From positions 31,439-38,526 of the forward strand of contig NZGX01000040.1 of NCBI GenBank assembly GCA_002691085.1: a stretch of DNA of 7,088 bases, given 5' to 3'. The stretch's first letter is position 1; every line of letters starts with the position of its first letter. This document shows, in pieces, positions 1 through 6,102 of the stretch. Below the pieces are notes generated by a model. That model saw nothing but the letters and a program-made list of their open reading frames with translations. It was not told the origin of the DNA and ran no database searches. The translations under genes were made by a program, and so were the position numbers. The DNA is from Rhodospirillaceae bacterium. Its GTDB lineage: Bacteria; Pseudomonadota; Alphaproteobacteria; Rhodospirillales; Rhodospirillaceae.

Positions 1-312
1 TTGTCTTTTATTTCACATAGGTCTCAGTCCGAAATAAGAGGAAGGCAGATTTGTTCACGTTTAAAAGATCTTATTCCCAAGCATTTGTTTAAAATCCCTC
101 TTCAAGCTGCAATAGGAGGTAAAATTATTGCTCGTGAGACTATTAGCGCATTAAGAAAAGATGTAACTGCAAAATGTTATGGGGGAGATATTACTCGTAA
201 AAGGAAGTTATTAGAAAAGCAAAAAGCCGGGAAGAAAAAAATGAGACAGTTTGGTAAAGTTGAGATTCCTCAATCAGCATTCATTGACGCACTAAAAATG
301 TCTGAGAATTAA
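1..312 (+). CDS. lepA: Elongation factor 4 (LepA), C-terminal part only
   Basis: This is the final 103 codons of the translational GTPase LepA/EF4, a ribosome-associated factor of about 600 residues. The frame is open from the first base, so the true start lies upstream of the window and the initial TTG is an internal Leu codon. The visible part is the LepA-specific C-terminal domain. It carries the family hallmarks LSFISHR, KDLIP, QAAIGGKIIARET, AKCYGGDITRKRKLLEKQK and GKVEIPQSAFIDALKM. The last of these reads like alphaproteobacterial LepA. The basic stretch GKKKMRQFG near the end is normal for the family. The TAA stop overlaps, tail to tail, the stop of the membrane protein on the other strand. 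No clear intrinsic terminator follows. Identity is secure; only the N-terminal GTPase domains are missing because of the window edge. Confidence 0.97.
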   Translation: MSFISHRSQSEIRGRQICSRLKDLIPKHLFKIPLQAAIGGKIIARETISALRKDVTAKCYGGDITRKRKLLEKQKAGKKKMRQFGKVEIPQSAFIDALKMSEN

Positions 313-617
313 TTTATAATAAGAGTTCTTTGGATTGTTCTCTTAGGCCTAAAAATATAAAGAAGAAAAATACTTATAGGCCCTAGGAATGCCCATGCTG
401 GCATTTTCAAAATAACATTAATTAGTTCATTAGTTTGCGTATTTACTTTGCCAATTATGTTTATAGGGTTTGTGCCCCATAAAAATGTCCATAAATCTGC
501 TGTGGCAAGACCGTGGTAGCTCTCTGAACCAAGGGCCATGACCACATCCCCAGATAACATTACAATTGTGATGGCAAGGAACATCCAGCCAAAAAAGCGT
601 CCAATAATCATTAACAT
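309..617 (-). CDS. Small two-helix membrane protein, function unknown
   Basis: A 102-residue protein of unknown function. A hydrophobic segment at about residues 4-22 and a second at about 73-89 suggest two inner-membrane helices joined by a polar loop of about 45 residues. The C-terminus is basic after the second helix (FRPKR), which suggests it faces the cytoplasm. The pattern IGRFFGW near the start, PAWAFLGP before helix 2 and FRPKR after it resembles small hypothetical membrane proteins I recall from Rhodospirillales-like alphaproteobacteria; no function is known to me. The ATG at 615-617 is preferred because an AGGG motif lies five bases upstream. A second in-frame ATG at 609-611 is possible. 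Its stop overlaps the lepA stop by three bases (TTAA at 309-312). It is transcribed away from the tRNA and is probably part of the stable chromosomal backbone, not the sugar locus. Confidence 0.75.
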   Translation of the reverse strand: MLMIIGRFFGWMFLAITIVMLSGDVVMALGSESYHGLATADLWTFLWGTNPINIIGKVNTQTNELINVILKMPAWAFLGPISIFLLYIFRPKRTIQRTLIIN

Positions 618-625
618 TAACCCTG

Positions 626-650
626 AAACTTAGTTTTTTTTATTAAGTTT
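626..650. repeat. AT-rich inverted repeat upstream of the membrane-protein gene
   Basis: AAACTTA (626-632) is mirrored by TAAGTTT (644-650) around an 11-base T-rich loop. A further direct copy of TTAAGTTT (643-650) sits at 656-663. On the minus strand the stem ends one base before the AGGG ribosome-binding motif (621-624) of the membrane-protein gene, so a leader hairpin is conceivable. All pairs but one are A-T, and chance in AT-rich DNA is a real alternative. Confidence 0.3.
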
Positions 651-714
651 ATTATTTAAGTTTCTAATATATCAGTTTTTTTATAAATATCCACAGGTAA
701 ATTTAAAGATTCCC

Positions 715-720
715 TTGACA
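715..720 (+). promoter_or_regulatory. Candidate -35 box of the tRNA-Ser promoter
   Basis: TTGACA, a perfect -35 hexamer, ends 32 bases before the first tRNA base. That is the distance expected for a start just upstream of the mature tRNA. The matching -10 is not convincing: a 17-base spacer lands on TCTCGT, and the better-looking TAGGAT at 733-738 is only 12 bases away. The -35 assignment rests on the hexamer and its position. Confidence 0.45.
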
Positions 721-752
721 CTTGATACATATTAGGATCTCGTAATTTTTTT

Positions 753-842
753 GGAGAGGTGGCCGAGTGGTTGAAGGCGCACGCCTGGAAAGTGTGTATG
801 CGGGAGACCGTATCGAGGGTTCGAATCCCTCTCTCTCCGCCA
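753..842 (+). tRNA. tRNA-Ser(GGA), CCA encoded
   Basis: A complete class II tRNA cloverleaf of 90 nt. The acceptor stem pairs 753-759 with 832-838 and has one G-T pair at its base. The anticodon stem is 780-784 with 792-796, and the loop CTGGAAA holds anticodon GGA at 787-789. The long serine-type variable arm has a 6-bp stem (798-803 with 808-813) and a GAGA loop. The T arm is 815-819 with 827-831 around TTCGAAT. Discriminator G839 and an encoded CCA (840-842) follow. GGA reads UCC and UCU serine codons. The gene sits between the lepA flank and the sugar-modification genes, with only 47 bases to the next start codon on the same strand and no clear terminator between them. Confidence 0.97.
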
Positions 843-889
843 GTTAATATAAAATCTTATTTCAGATTTGTACTTTTTGGAAATATTTT

Positions 890-1645
890 ATGGCAATTAT
901 TAATGTAACTATGGATATACTTAAGCAGTTAATAGATTTTAAGAAAGAACGTCCTTTAAAAATCGTATCTCTTGGTTATCCTGATATTTTATGCAGTTCT
1001 GAATATATTGAAAGACTCTTTGGTCCGGATACAACAAAAGGAATAAGATATCGAAAAGATTCTGATCAAATTTTAAAATATCATGGTTATGCTAATATCC
1101 TAAATGGTCTCTATGAAAGTTATGAATTGTTTGATCAGATGGGGATTGAGTTAACAGTTTTAGATCTCAAAGAGCTTAGGGGTGGTGAAATTATAGCTGA
1201 TTTTAATTACCCGATAAGTAAGGACCTCCAGAATCAGTTTGATATAGTCTATGATGGAGGGACACTTGAACATTGCTTTAATATTGCACAAGCTACAGTA
1301 AATTTTCTATCTATGGCAAAAGTAGGTGGATTTGTATATCATGCAAATCCTTTATTTATTTTAAATCATGGATTCTATAATATAAATCCAACCTTTTATA
1401 ATGATTTTTATTTAGATAATGGGCATAAACTCGTTTCTCCGATTTTTGGATTAAAACAGAATTTCGAGAACATTAATGATAAGGATAATCCCAGAGTAGA
1501 TGATATAAAATTTGATTTGCCATATACTGAGAGAAAAGAACTTAAGGAAGCTAATAATACATCAATACACGTTGTAATCGAGAAGACTTCAGATAAAACT
1601 CCTTTATGGCCTGTTCAGACAAAATATAAATCTTTCATAGATTAA
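890..1645 (+). CDS. Methyltransferase-like protein, copy 1
   Basis: A 251-residue cytoplasmic protein with no signal peptide or membrane helix. The middle looks like the second half of a class I SAM methyltransferase: FDIVYDGGTLEHCFNIAQ at about 117-134, then LSMAKVGGFVYHANPL at about 140-155, as in 'EH...L..GG' methyltransferases. The usual GxGxG motif I is absent. In its place is KIVSLGYPDILC (24-35), so SAM binding is not assured. Other strong blocks are RGGEII (97-102) and NHGFYNINPTFYNDFY (159-174). The copy at 3420-4190 is about 58% identical over 200 gap-free residues, and both end with WPVQTKYK plus a short variable tail. The ATG is supported by that alignment (MAI in both) and by a weak GGA eight bases upstream. 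The likely role, by neighbourhood, is modification of a surface sugar as a methyltransferase or an enzyme derived from one. The substrate cannot be told. Confidence 0.8.
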   Translation: MAIINVTMDILKQLIDFKKERPLKIVSLGYPDILCSSEYIERLFGPDTTKGIRYRKDSDQILKYHGYANILNGLYESYELFDQMGIELTVLDLKELRGGEIIADFNYPISKDLQNQFDIVYDGGTLEHCFNIAQATVNFLSMAKVGGFVYHANPLFILNHGFYNINPTFYNDFYLDNGHKLVSPIFGLKQNFENINDKDNPRVDDIKFDLPYTERKELKEANNTSIHVVIEKTSDKTPLWPVQTKYKSFID

Positions 1646-1657
1646 AGAATCTTTTTT
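1639..1657 (+). terminator. Weak candidate intrinsic terminator
   Basis: AGATT (1639-1643) pairs with AATCT (1648-1652) around a 4-base loop, and the T run continues to 1657. The 5-bp stem has one G-C pair and overlaps the stop codon of the preceding gene, so termination would be inefficient at best. Confidence 0.25.
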
Positions 1658-1725
1658 ACAGGAAAAAATATTTATTAAAAATTCAAATCATAATTATTAA
1701 TAATTTTAATATATTCATGTGCTAA

Positions 1726-1731
1726 TATAAT
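1726..1731 (+). promoter_or_regulatory. Candidate -10 box before the carbamoyltransferase
   Basis: A perfect TATAAT lies 44 bases before the ATG at 1776, inside the 130-base AT-rich gap (1646-1775) that follows the first methyltransferase-like gene. No good -35 hexamer lies 16-18 bases upstream. In DNA this AT-rich the hexamer could occur by chance. The long gap still makes a separate promoter for the carbamoyltransferase and the gene after it plausible. Confidence 0.3.
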
Positions 1732-1775
1732 TTTTAAGTTTTTTTTAGTATTTTAATAAACTACTTTGAAATTTG

Positions 1776-3401
1776 ATGACAACAATTTTATCAATATATG
1801 CTGGCCCACACGACGGTAATCTTTGTATACTTCAGGATGGAGAGCTACTAATAAATCTTGAAAAAGAGAGATTTACGAGAAAAAAAGAAGATGGTGGATT
1901 CACGCAAGATTTCCTTCAAAAAGCTTTTGAGGAAACAAATATTACTATTGATGATATAGATGTAGTTATTATTGACCCAAAAACTTTTCCTCGAGAAATG
2001 TATACTGATATGCTTCAGTCTCTTGAGGGTATACCCTACTACGACACCGGTAAATTATTTGCCAAGCCATATCATCAGGGGTCGGGAATATTTTTAGGAA
2101 AAAAATTTCCGGTTTGGGCTATACATCATCACCTGGCTCATGCTGCAGGTGCTTTTTTTACATCACCATTTTCTGATGCAACCGTAATCACAGGTGATGG
2201 TGGGGGATGGGGTTCTAATCACTCGGTATATGTTGCTCGTGGTGGATTTTTCAAAAGTGGTTATCATAAATGGGGAGCTTGTCTTGGTTATTGGTGGGAC
2301 AAGATTCCTCTTTATTATGGGGTAAAGCAACCTGGTACTTTAATGGCCATGAGTGCTTATGGTGAAAATGATTCAATATTAAAAAATGAGCTATTGGCGC
2401 AACTTATTAGATATTCAAATTCCTCATTTCCTCAGTATTCTATCAACTATGGTGTTGAGAAAAAAGATGGAAAACCAGTTAGAATGCTTGATCCAAAGAA
2501 AAAAGGAGACGCTAATCTTGCTTTCGCTCTTCAATCCTTAACCGATGATGTATTCACAGGTTGGTTTGCTCAGGCTATGAGAACTGGTTCAAAAAATATA
2601 TGTTTTGGAGGGGGGCTAGCCTTGAATTGTATTTCTAATAGTAGGGCAATGATTAACTCAGGAGCCGAAAATATTCACGTACCTCCCAATCCTAATGACG
2701 CAGGTTTAGCTTTGGGCGCAGCATTAGCTTATCATTATTATATTCTTAACAATAAGTATGAGCCAAGCTATTTCTCACCATACAATGGTATAAAATATAA
2801 TGATGCAGATATTGACGAAGCAATTAACTATGCAAAAAGTATTTCTAAAAATATAAAAGTTAGAAAAGTTGATAATGACGATATATCTACTTTATTGGCA
2901 GAAGGCAATATAATTGCAAGGTTTTTTGGTAGGTCCGAGTCAGGTCCTAGGGCACTAGGACATCGCTCCTACATTTCACGTCCGGATATTCCAAAATTAA
3001 GAATGATAATGAATGGTATAAAGAAAAGAGAATGGTACAGACCATTCGCTCCTATTGTTTTAGCAGATGAAGCAGAAGTGTTATTTGAACAAGTTGTAAA
3101 CAATTCATATTATATGAATACATCTACAGTGGTTAAAAAAGAATGGCGTGAGAGATTAGCGGGGGTCCTACATGCTGATAATACCACTAGGCCTCAATTT
3201 ATAGACAGTAATGGGTGTGAAGATCTTTTTGAACTTCTTGTAAAGACATATGAAAAAACCGGTATTCCTGCAATTCTTAATACATCATTTAATATTAAAG
3301 AGCCACTGGTTGAAACCCCGCTTGACGCTATAAAAACTTTTATTAACTCATCTGATTATGTAAAATATCTACAGATTGAAGAATTATGTTTAGAAAAGTA
3401 A
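1776..3401 (+). CDS. Carbamoyltransferase, NodU/CmcH/TobZ family
   Basis: A 541-residue O-carbamoyltransferase. The family makes carbamoyl-adenylate from carbamoyl phosphate and ATP, then carbamoylates a hydroxyl group, often on a sugar. The N-terminal Kae1-like domain has GPHDGN with the conserved His12, then ERFTRKK. HHHLAHA supplies His118 and His122 and TGDGGG supplies Asp141, spaced as in the TobZ metal site. GGGLALNC and NPNDAGLALGAA follow, with Asp308 the likely fourth ligand. The C-terminal YrdC-like domain has GRSESGPRALGHRS (about 385-398), REWYRPFAP (about 418-426) and LNTSFN (about 501-506). It is slightly shorter than TobZ- and NodU-type relatives of roughly 550-600 residues, with no obvious break. 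The ATG at 1776 is chosen over the TTG just before it at 1773; no clear ribosome-binding site is seen. It lies between two paralogous methyltransferase-like genes and 18 bases before the second, so it probably acts on the same surface glycan or sugar nucleotide. The acceptor is unknown. Confidence 0.95.
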   Translation: MTTILSIYAGPHDGNLCILQDGELLINLEKERFTRKKEDGGFTQDFLQKAFEETNITIDDIDVVIIDPKTFPREMYTDMLQSLEGIPYYDTGKLFAKPYHQGSGIFLGKKFPVWAIHHHLAHAAGAFFTSPFSDATVITGDGGGWGSNHSVYVARGGFFKSGYHKWGACLGYWWDKIPLYYGVKQPGTLMAMSAYGENDSILKNELLAQLIRYSNSSFPQYSINYGVEKKDGKPVRMLDPKKKGDANLAFALQSLTDDVFTGWFAQAMRTGSKNICFGGGLALNCISNSRAMINSGAENIHVPPNPNDAGLALGAALAYHYYILNNKYEPSYFSPYNGIKYNDADIDEAINYAKSISKNIKVRKVDNDDISTLLAEGNIIARFFGRSESGPRALGHRSYISRPDIPKLRMIMNGIKKREWYRPFAPIVLADEAEVLFEQVVNNSYYMNTSTVVKKEWRERLAGVLHADNTTRPQFIDSNGCEDLFELLVKTYEKTGIPAILNTSFNIKEPLVETPLDAIKTFINSSDYVKYLQIEELCLEK

Positions 3402-3408
3402 TTTTTTC

Positions 3409-3412
3409 GGAG
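3409..3412 (+). promoter_or_regulatory. Ribosome-binding site supporting a TTG start
   Basis: GGAG lies seven bases before the TTG at 3420, in the 18-base gap after the carbamoyltransferase stop. The spacing is ideal, and it fixes the start of the second methyltransferase-like gene at a TTG codon. Alignment with its paralog, which begins ATG followed by the same GCAATT, agrees. Confidence 0.75.
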
Positions 3413-3419
3413 AAACTCA

Positions 3420-4190
3420 TTGGCAATTTTAGATATTCATCTTGATGTTCTTAAAAAAATTAAATCTCTCAAGGGGCAGGGACCAATAAAGATGGCATCG
3501 CTTGGTTATCCTGATTTGTTATGTAGCAAAAAATCTATTTCAGATTTATTTGGACCAGACCTTATAAATGACTTAAGTTTTAGGCCTGATTCCGAAAAAA
3601 TATTAAGATGGCATGGTTACGAAAATATTTTGCCGGGCGTATATGAAACTTCCCAATTTTTTAGAACTATAGGAATTGAGTTGATAATTTTAGATATCAC
3701 ACAAATTAGGGGCGGTGAAATTATTGTTGACTTAAACTATCCCGTTCAAAAAAGCTTGGAAGGGGGTTTTGATATTATTTTTGACGGAGGAACTATTGAG
3801 CATTGTTTTAATATTCCTCAAGCAATGGTCAATATTTTGTCAATGCTTAAAATTGGTGGCTACATATATCATTCAAATCCACTTGTTATATTAAATCATG
3901 GATTTTATAATTTAAATCCAACTTTTTATAGTGATTTCTATATTGATAATGGCCACAAGCTCGTGACACCAATATGTGCTATACAGAGAAATATCGAAAA
4001 TAAAGAGGATAAAGATAATGCTACTGTGAGCATACAAGTTTTTGAATTGCCAAACACCAAAAGGTTTAACTTACCAAATGATAGAGAGGATATAAGTGAG
4101 TTTTCTATTCAGGTGGTAGCTGAGAAAACTTCAAATAACTATCCTTCTTGGCCAGTCCAAACAAAGTATAAACGACAAGAGCTTAGATGA
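3420..4190 (+). CDS. Methyltransferase-like protein, copy 2
   Basis: A 256-residue paralog of the protein at 890-1645, about 58% identical over the first 200 residues without gaps. The most conserved block is DGGTIEHCFNI followed by LSMLKIGGYIYHSNPL, then NHGFYNLNPTFYSDFY and DNGHKLV, covering about 122-182. Motif I is again replaced by the LGYPDLLC pattern. Divergence is greatest near residues 10-20 and in the region just before the conserved EKTS and WPVQTKYK blocks, where this copy is four to five residues longer. It starts with TTG, supported by a well-placed GGAG and by alignment. It follows the carbamoyltransferase by 18 bases and almost certainly shares its transcript. Two diverged but intact copies suggest distinct substrates or positions, not simple redundancy. 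Methyl transfer is inferred from the partial motif match and surroundings; a non-methylating role on the same fold is possible. Confidence 0.8.
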   Translation: MAILDIHLDVLKKIKSLKGQGPIKMASLGYPDLLCSKKSISDLFGPDLINDLSFRPDSEKILRWHGYENILPGVYETSQFFRTIGIELIILDITQIRGGEIIVDLNYPVQKSLEGGFDIIFDGGTIEHCFNIPQAMVNILSMLKIGGYIYHSNPLVILNHGFYNLNPTFYSDFYIDNGHKLVTPICAIQRNIENKEDKDNATVSIQVFELPNTKRFNLPNDREDISEFSIQVVAEKTSNNYPSWPVQTKYKRQELR

Positions 4191-4236
4191 ATTTTGGAGA
4201 TCATCAGATAAATTAAATTGTATCAAGGCAATAAAT

Positions 4237-4254
4237 TTTAAATTCAAATTTAAA
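4237..4254. repeat. AT-only palindrome in the convergent intergenic gap
   Basis: TTTAAATT and AATTTAAA flank a central CA in the 78-base gap (4191-4268) between two converging genes. A bidirectional terminator would be expected here, and this is the only symmetrical element near the middle. It has no G-C pairs and no adjacent T run, so the assignment is weak. Confidence 0.25.
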
Positions 4255-4268
4255 TACTACCTTAAGAT

Positions 4269-5027
4269 TCATGTAATTTTGTGTCTGAAGTAGCATTTAT
4301 ATTTAAAGTTCTTGTGAGCTGTGCTTTCAAGAGAATCACTTAAAAAACACTTAAATCCCTTCTCTTTCAACACATGCTCATGTATTGGGTTTTGGTATAA
4401 GTAAAAGATAGATGAGAAGTATTTACTTGAGATCTCCAATGATTCTCTGAGTATATTCTCTCCGTACGAATTTTTGTTAAAAATAAAAAGAGTGATATCT
4501 TCTTTGTTAAGTTTTTTTTCATTTATTAGTTTCTCTAAGAAGATGGTCCAATTATCTGTTTCAACTTCTCCATGAAAAACAAAACCCTTTGATTCATTAA
4601 TAGTATTTTTCTTAATTTCTTCTCCAAATGCTGCTTTGTAGTTTTTGAGAGACAATGAAACAAGTTCCTCATCTACCTCTACACCTCCACAGAAGTCAAA
4701 GTGTGACATTTCTCCAGCTTGAATAATAGTTTTTCCTGCACCACACCCAAGGTCAATGAAGATAGTTTTCCTTTGGTAATTTGTATATCTTACGGCAGAG
4801 GTATAGTAGTCGAAGCTTAATCTCAACATTTCTTTTGATACACATGAATATACAGGTGCATAAAACATATATTGGTCATTTGCATAATTATTTGTTTTAA
4901 TTTTACTGGTTTCTACACCCCGACGGTAAAAATCAAAAAGGTCAACCTCCGTAATGGTATCCCAGACTCTTTTTAGTCCTATAATGCCCCCACCATGGTA
5001 TTTGAAGATTTTAAAGTATTTTTCCAA
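4269..5027 (-). CDS. Class I SAM-dependent methyltransferase
   Basis: A 252-residue cytoplasmic methyltransferase with a clear SAM-binding motif I, TIFIDLGCGAGKT (88-100), and an acidic motif II, GGVEVDEEL (114-122). Before the fold is the segment LFDFYRRGVETS (30-41) and then YAPVYSCVSKEMLRL. These resemble the lead-in of a bacterial methyltransferase family I recall with RRxGVDTxG and YxP patterns. The later FIFNKNSYGE (181-190) stands where relatives have an NPFG-like motif IV. YLYQNPIHEHVL (209-220) matches the late strand. The ORF opens with TTG directly after an in-frame TAA, and the next Met is residue 54 inside conserved sequence. The TTG is therefore the best start, despite a poor ribosome-binding site. 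It lies 79 bases downstream of the epimerase gene on the same strand and converges on the plus-strand genes. The substrate is unknown; a sugar or glycan is inferred. It is not closely related to the two methyltransferase-like proteins on the other strand. Confidence 0.85.
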   Translation of the reverse strand: MEKYFKIFKYHGGGIIGLKRVWDTITEVDLFDFYRRGVETSKIKTNNYANDQYMFYAPVYSCVSKEMLRLSFDYYTSAVRYTNYQRKTIFIDLGCGAGKTIIQAGEMSHFDFCGGVEVDEELVSLSLKNYKAAFGEEIKKNTINESKGFVFHGEVETDNWTIFLEKLINEKKLNKEDITLFIFNKNSYGENILRESLEISSKYFSSIFYLYQNPIHEHVLKEKGFKCFLSDSLESTAHKNFKYKCYFRHKIT

Positions 5028-5063
5028 TTATTTAGCTTTCTTTTTTGATAACAATAATATGAT

Positions 5064-5077
5064 AAAAAATATTTTTT
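5064..5077. repeat. Perfect 14-bp A/T palindrome between two minus-strand genes
   Basis: A6-TA-T6 lies in the 79-base, almost GC-free gap (5028-5106) between the epimerase and methyltransferase genes. It could mark a weak terminator or bent promoter DNA. No convincing promoter hexamer pair was found there, and chance is likely in such sequence. Confidence 0.25.
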
Positions 5078-5106
5078 AAAATAATGATAGTTAATTTAAA
5101 CATGTA

Positions 5107-6102
5107 TTATTCTCTATGAATATAGTTGGTGTTAATCTTAGAAAAATAATTTATATCACTTTTTATCCAATCCAATACTCTTTCAATTCCATTTTCAAGT
5201 GTTACACTTGGGCTCCAGCCAAGTTTATCAATAATATATTCAGAGTCTAATAAATAAAATTGATCCTTACCAACCCTATCCTTGCTGACTTCATACAAAT
5301 CTTCATATTTGATTTGTAGTAAATCACCAATCATTCTAACGAGTTCTTTTATTGTAATACATTCCTTTGGAGATATGTGGTACGTGTTCCCCACTTCACC
5401 GTTGTTAATGATTTTGAAGATTGCTGAAGAAACGTCTTCCATATGGATAAACGCTCTACTTGAGAGACCCCCACCATGAAGAGGAATCTTTTTTCCAGTT
5501 AATGCAAATAGTATTGTTTTAGGAATAATTCGATATAGTTGTTGTCCTTCACCATAGATGTTTGCTGCTCTTGTGAAAATTACTGGAAAGTTGAAGTTTT
5601 CGTGCCATAGCTTAGCCATCATATCTCCAGCAGCGCGAGAAACAGCATAGGGAGTGCTTGGGTTAAAGTTAAAACTTTCTTTAATCCAGCCTTCAGTAGA
5701 ACCATAAACTTCGGGTGTGCTAAAATGTATATATTTTTCCAAAAAATCAAATTGAGCCAATCCTTTTATTAAGGTAGTAGTGCTTTCAATATTTGTTCTC
5801 ATCCAATGTTCAGGATTTTTCCAGCTTTCACCAACCATACTCTGGGAGGAAAAGTTGACTACTATGCGGGGTTTCAATTTTTCACATGTGGAAAAGAAAT
5901 TATCTAGGTTTTTATTTATATCAACTTGTTCAAAAGTAAATTTTGATTGGTTTTTATTCCACTTGTAAGGTAAAAATTGTTCATCGGGTGGAGAAGAACG
6001 GCTAAATCCATATGTCTCTAGGCCTTCTTTAATGCAGTGTGCAACAAAGCTAGATCCTCCAAAACCTGAACTTCCGAGAACAAAAATTGGTGAGCTAATC
6101 AT
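5107..6102 (-). CDS. NAD-dependent epimerase/dehydratase with variant active site
   Basis: A 331-residue extended short-chain dehydrogenase/reductase of the nucleotide-sugar type. The N-terminal Rossmann motif is GSSGFGGSS (10-18). NFSSQSMVGESW (83-94) and NIES follow. The active-site strand reads HFSTPEVYGS (126-135), where dTDP-glucose 4,6-dehydratases have TDE: Thr129 and Glu131 are present, but Pro130 replaces the Asp. The catalytic YxxxK is Y152-AVS-R156, with Arg instead of Lys; the codon is CGC, and the surrounding frame is intact. I recall relatives with the same pattern (STPYAVS followed by R or H, GQQLYRI, LHGGG.S.RAFIH), so this seems to be a family trait and not decay. The C-terminal half binds the nucleotide sugar: GEGQQLYRIIPKTIL, HGGGLSSRAFIHMEDV. 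It probably epimerises, dehydrates or reduces the sugar nucleotide made by the gene upstream, which it overlaps by eight bases. A ribosome-binding site lies in that upstream gene. Confidence 0.9.
   Translation of the reverse strand: MISSPIFVLGSSGFGGSSFVAHCIKEGLETYGFSRSSPPDEQFLPYKWNKNQSKFTFEQVDINKNLDNFFSTCEKLKPRIVVNFSSQSMVGESWKNPEHWMRTNIESTTTLIKGLAQFDFLEKYIHFSTPEVYGSTEGWIKESFNFNPSTPYAVSRAAGDMMAKLWHENFNFPVIFTRAANIYGEGQQLYRIIPKTILFALTGKKIPLHGGGLSSRAFIHMEDVSSAIFKIINNGEVGNTYHISPKECITIKELVRMIGDLLQIKYEDLYEVSKDRVGKDQFYLLDSEYIIDKLGWSPSVTLENGIERVLDWIKSDINYFSKINTNYIHRE

Noticed and set aside
1773..1775. TTG codon directly before the ATG of the carbamoyltransferase as the start
   Set aside because: The adjacent ATG at 1776 is the stronger initiator and leaves the conserved N-terminus complete. 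No ribosome-binding site favours the TTG.
4186..4205. GATGA...TCATC hairpin at the end of the second methyltransferase-like gene, a possible terminator
   Set aside because: The stem is 5 bp with a 10-base loop and no following T run, so it is not credible as an intrinsic terminator.
4452..4459. TCTCTCCG-like match to the 3' end of tRNA-Ser, a possible att site
   Set aside because: The match is only about eight bases, lies inside the coding sequence of the minus-strand methyltransferase, and does not extend into the T arm. It is compatible with chance.
5282..5479. Plus-strand open frame of 65 codons opposite the epimerase gene
   Set aside because: It lies wholly antisense to a well-conserved SDR gene, resembles no family I know, and has no context. 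It is a shadow of the real gene.
5780..5968. Plus-strand open frame of 62 codons, also opposite the epimerase gene
   Set aside because: Antisense to conserved coding sequence, with no recognisable motif and no supporting neighbours.
5107..6102. Epimerase as a decaying pseudogene because of its missing YxxxK lysine
   Set aside because: The frame is intact over normal length, all other SDR and sugar-binding motifs are sharp, and it is translationally coupled to intact neighbours.
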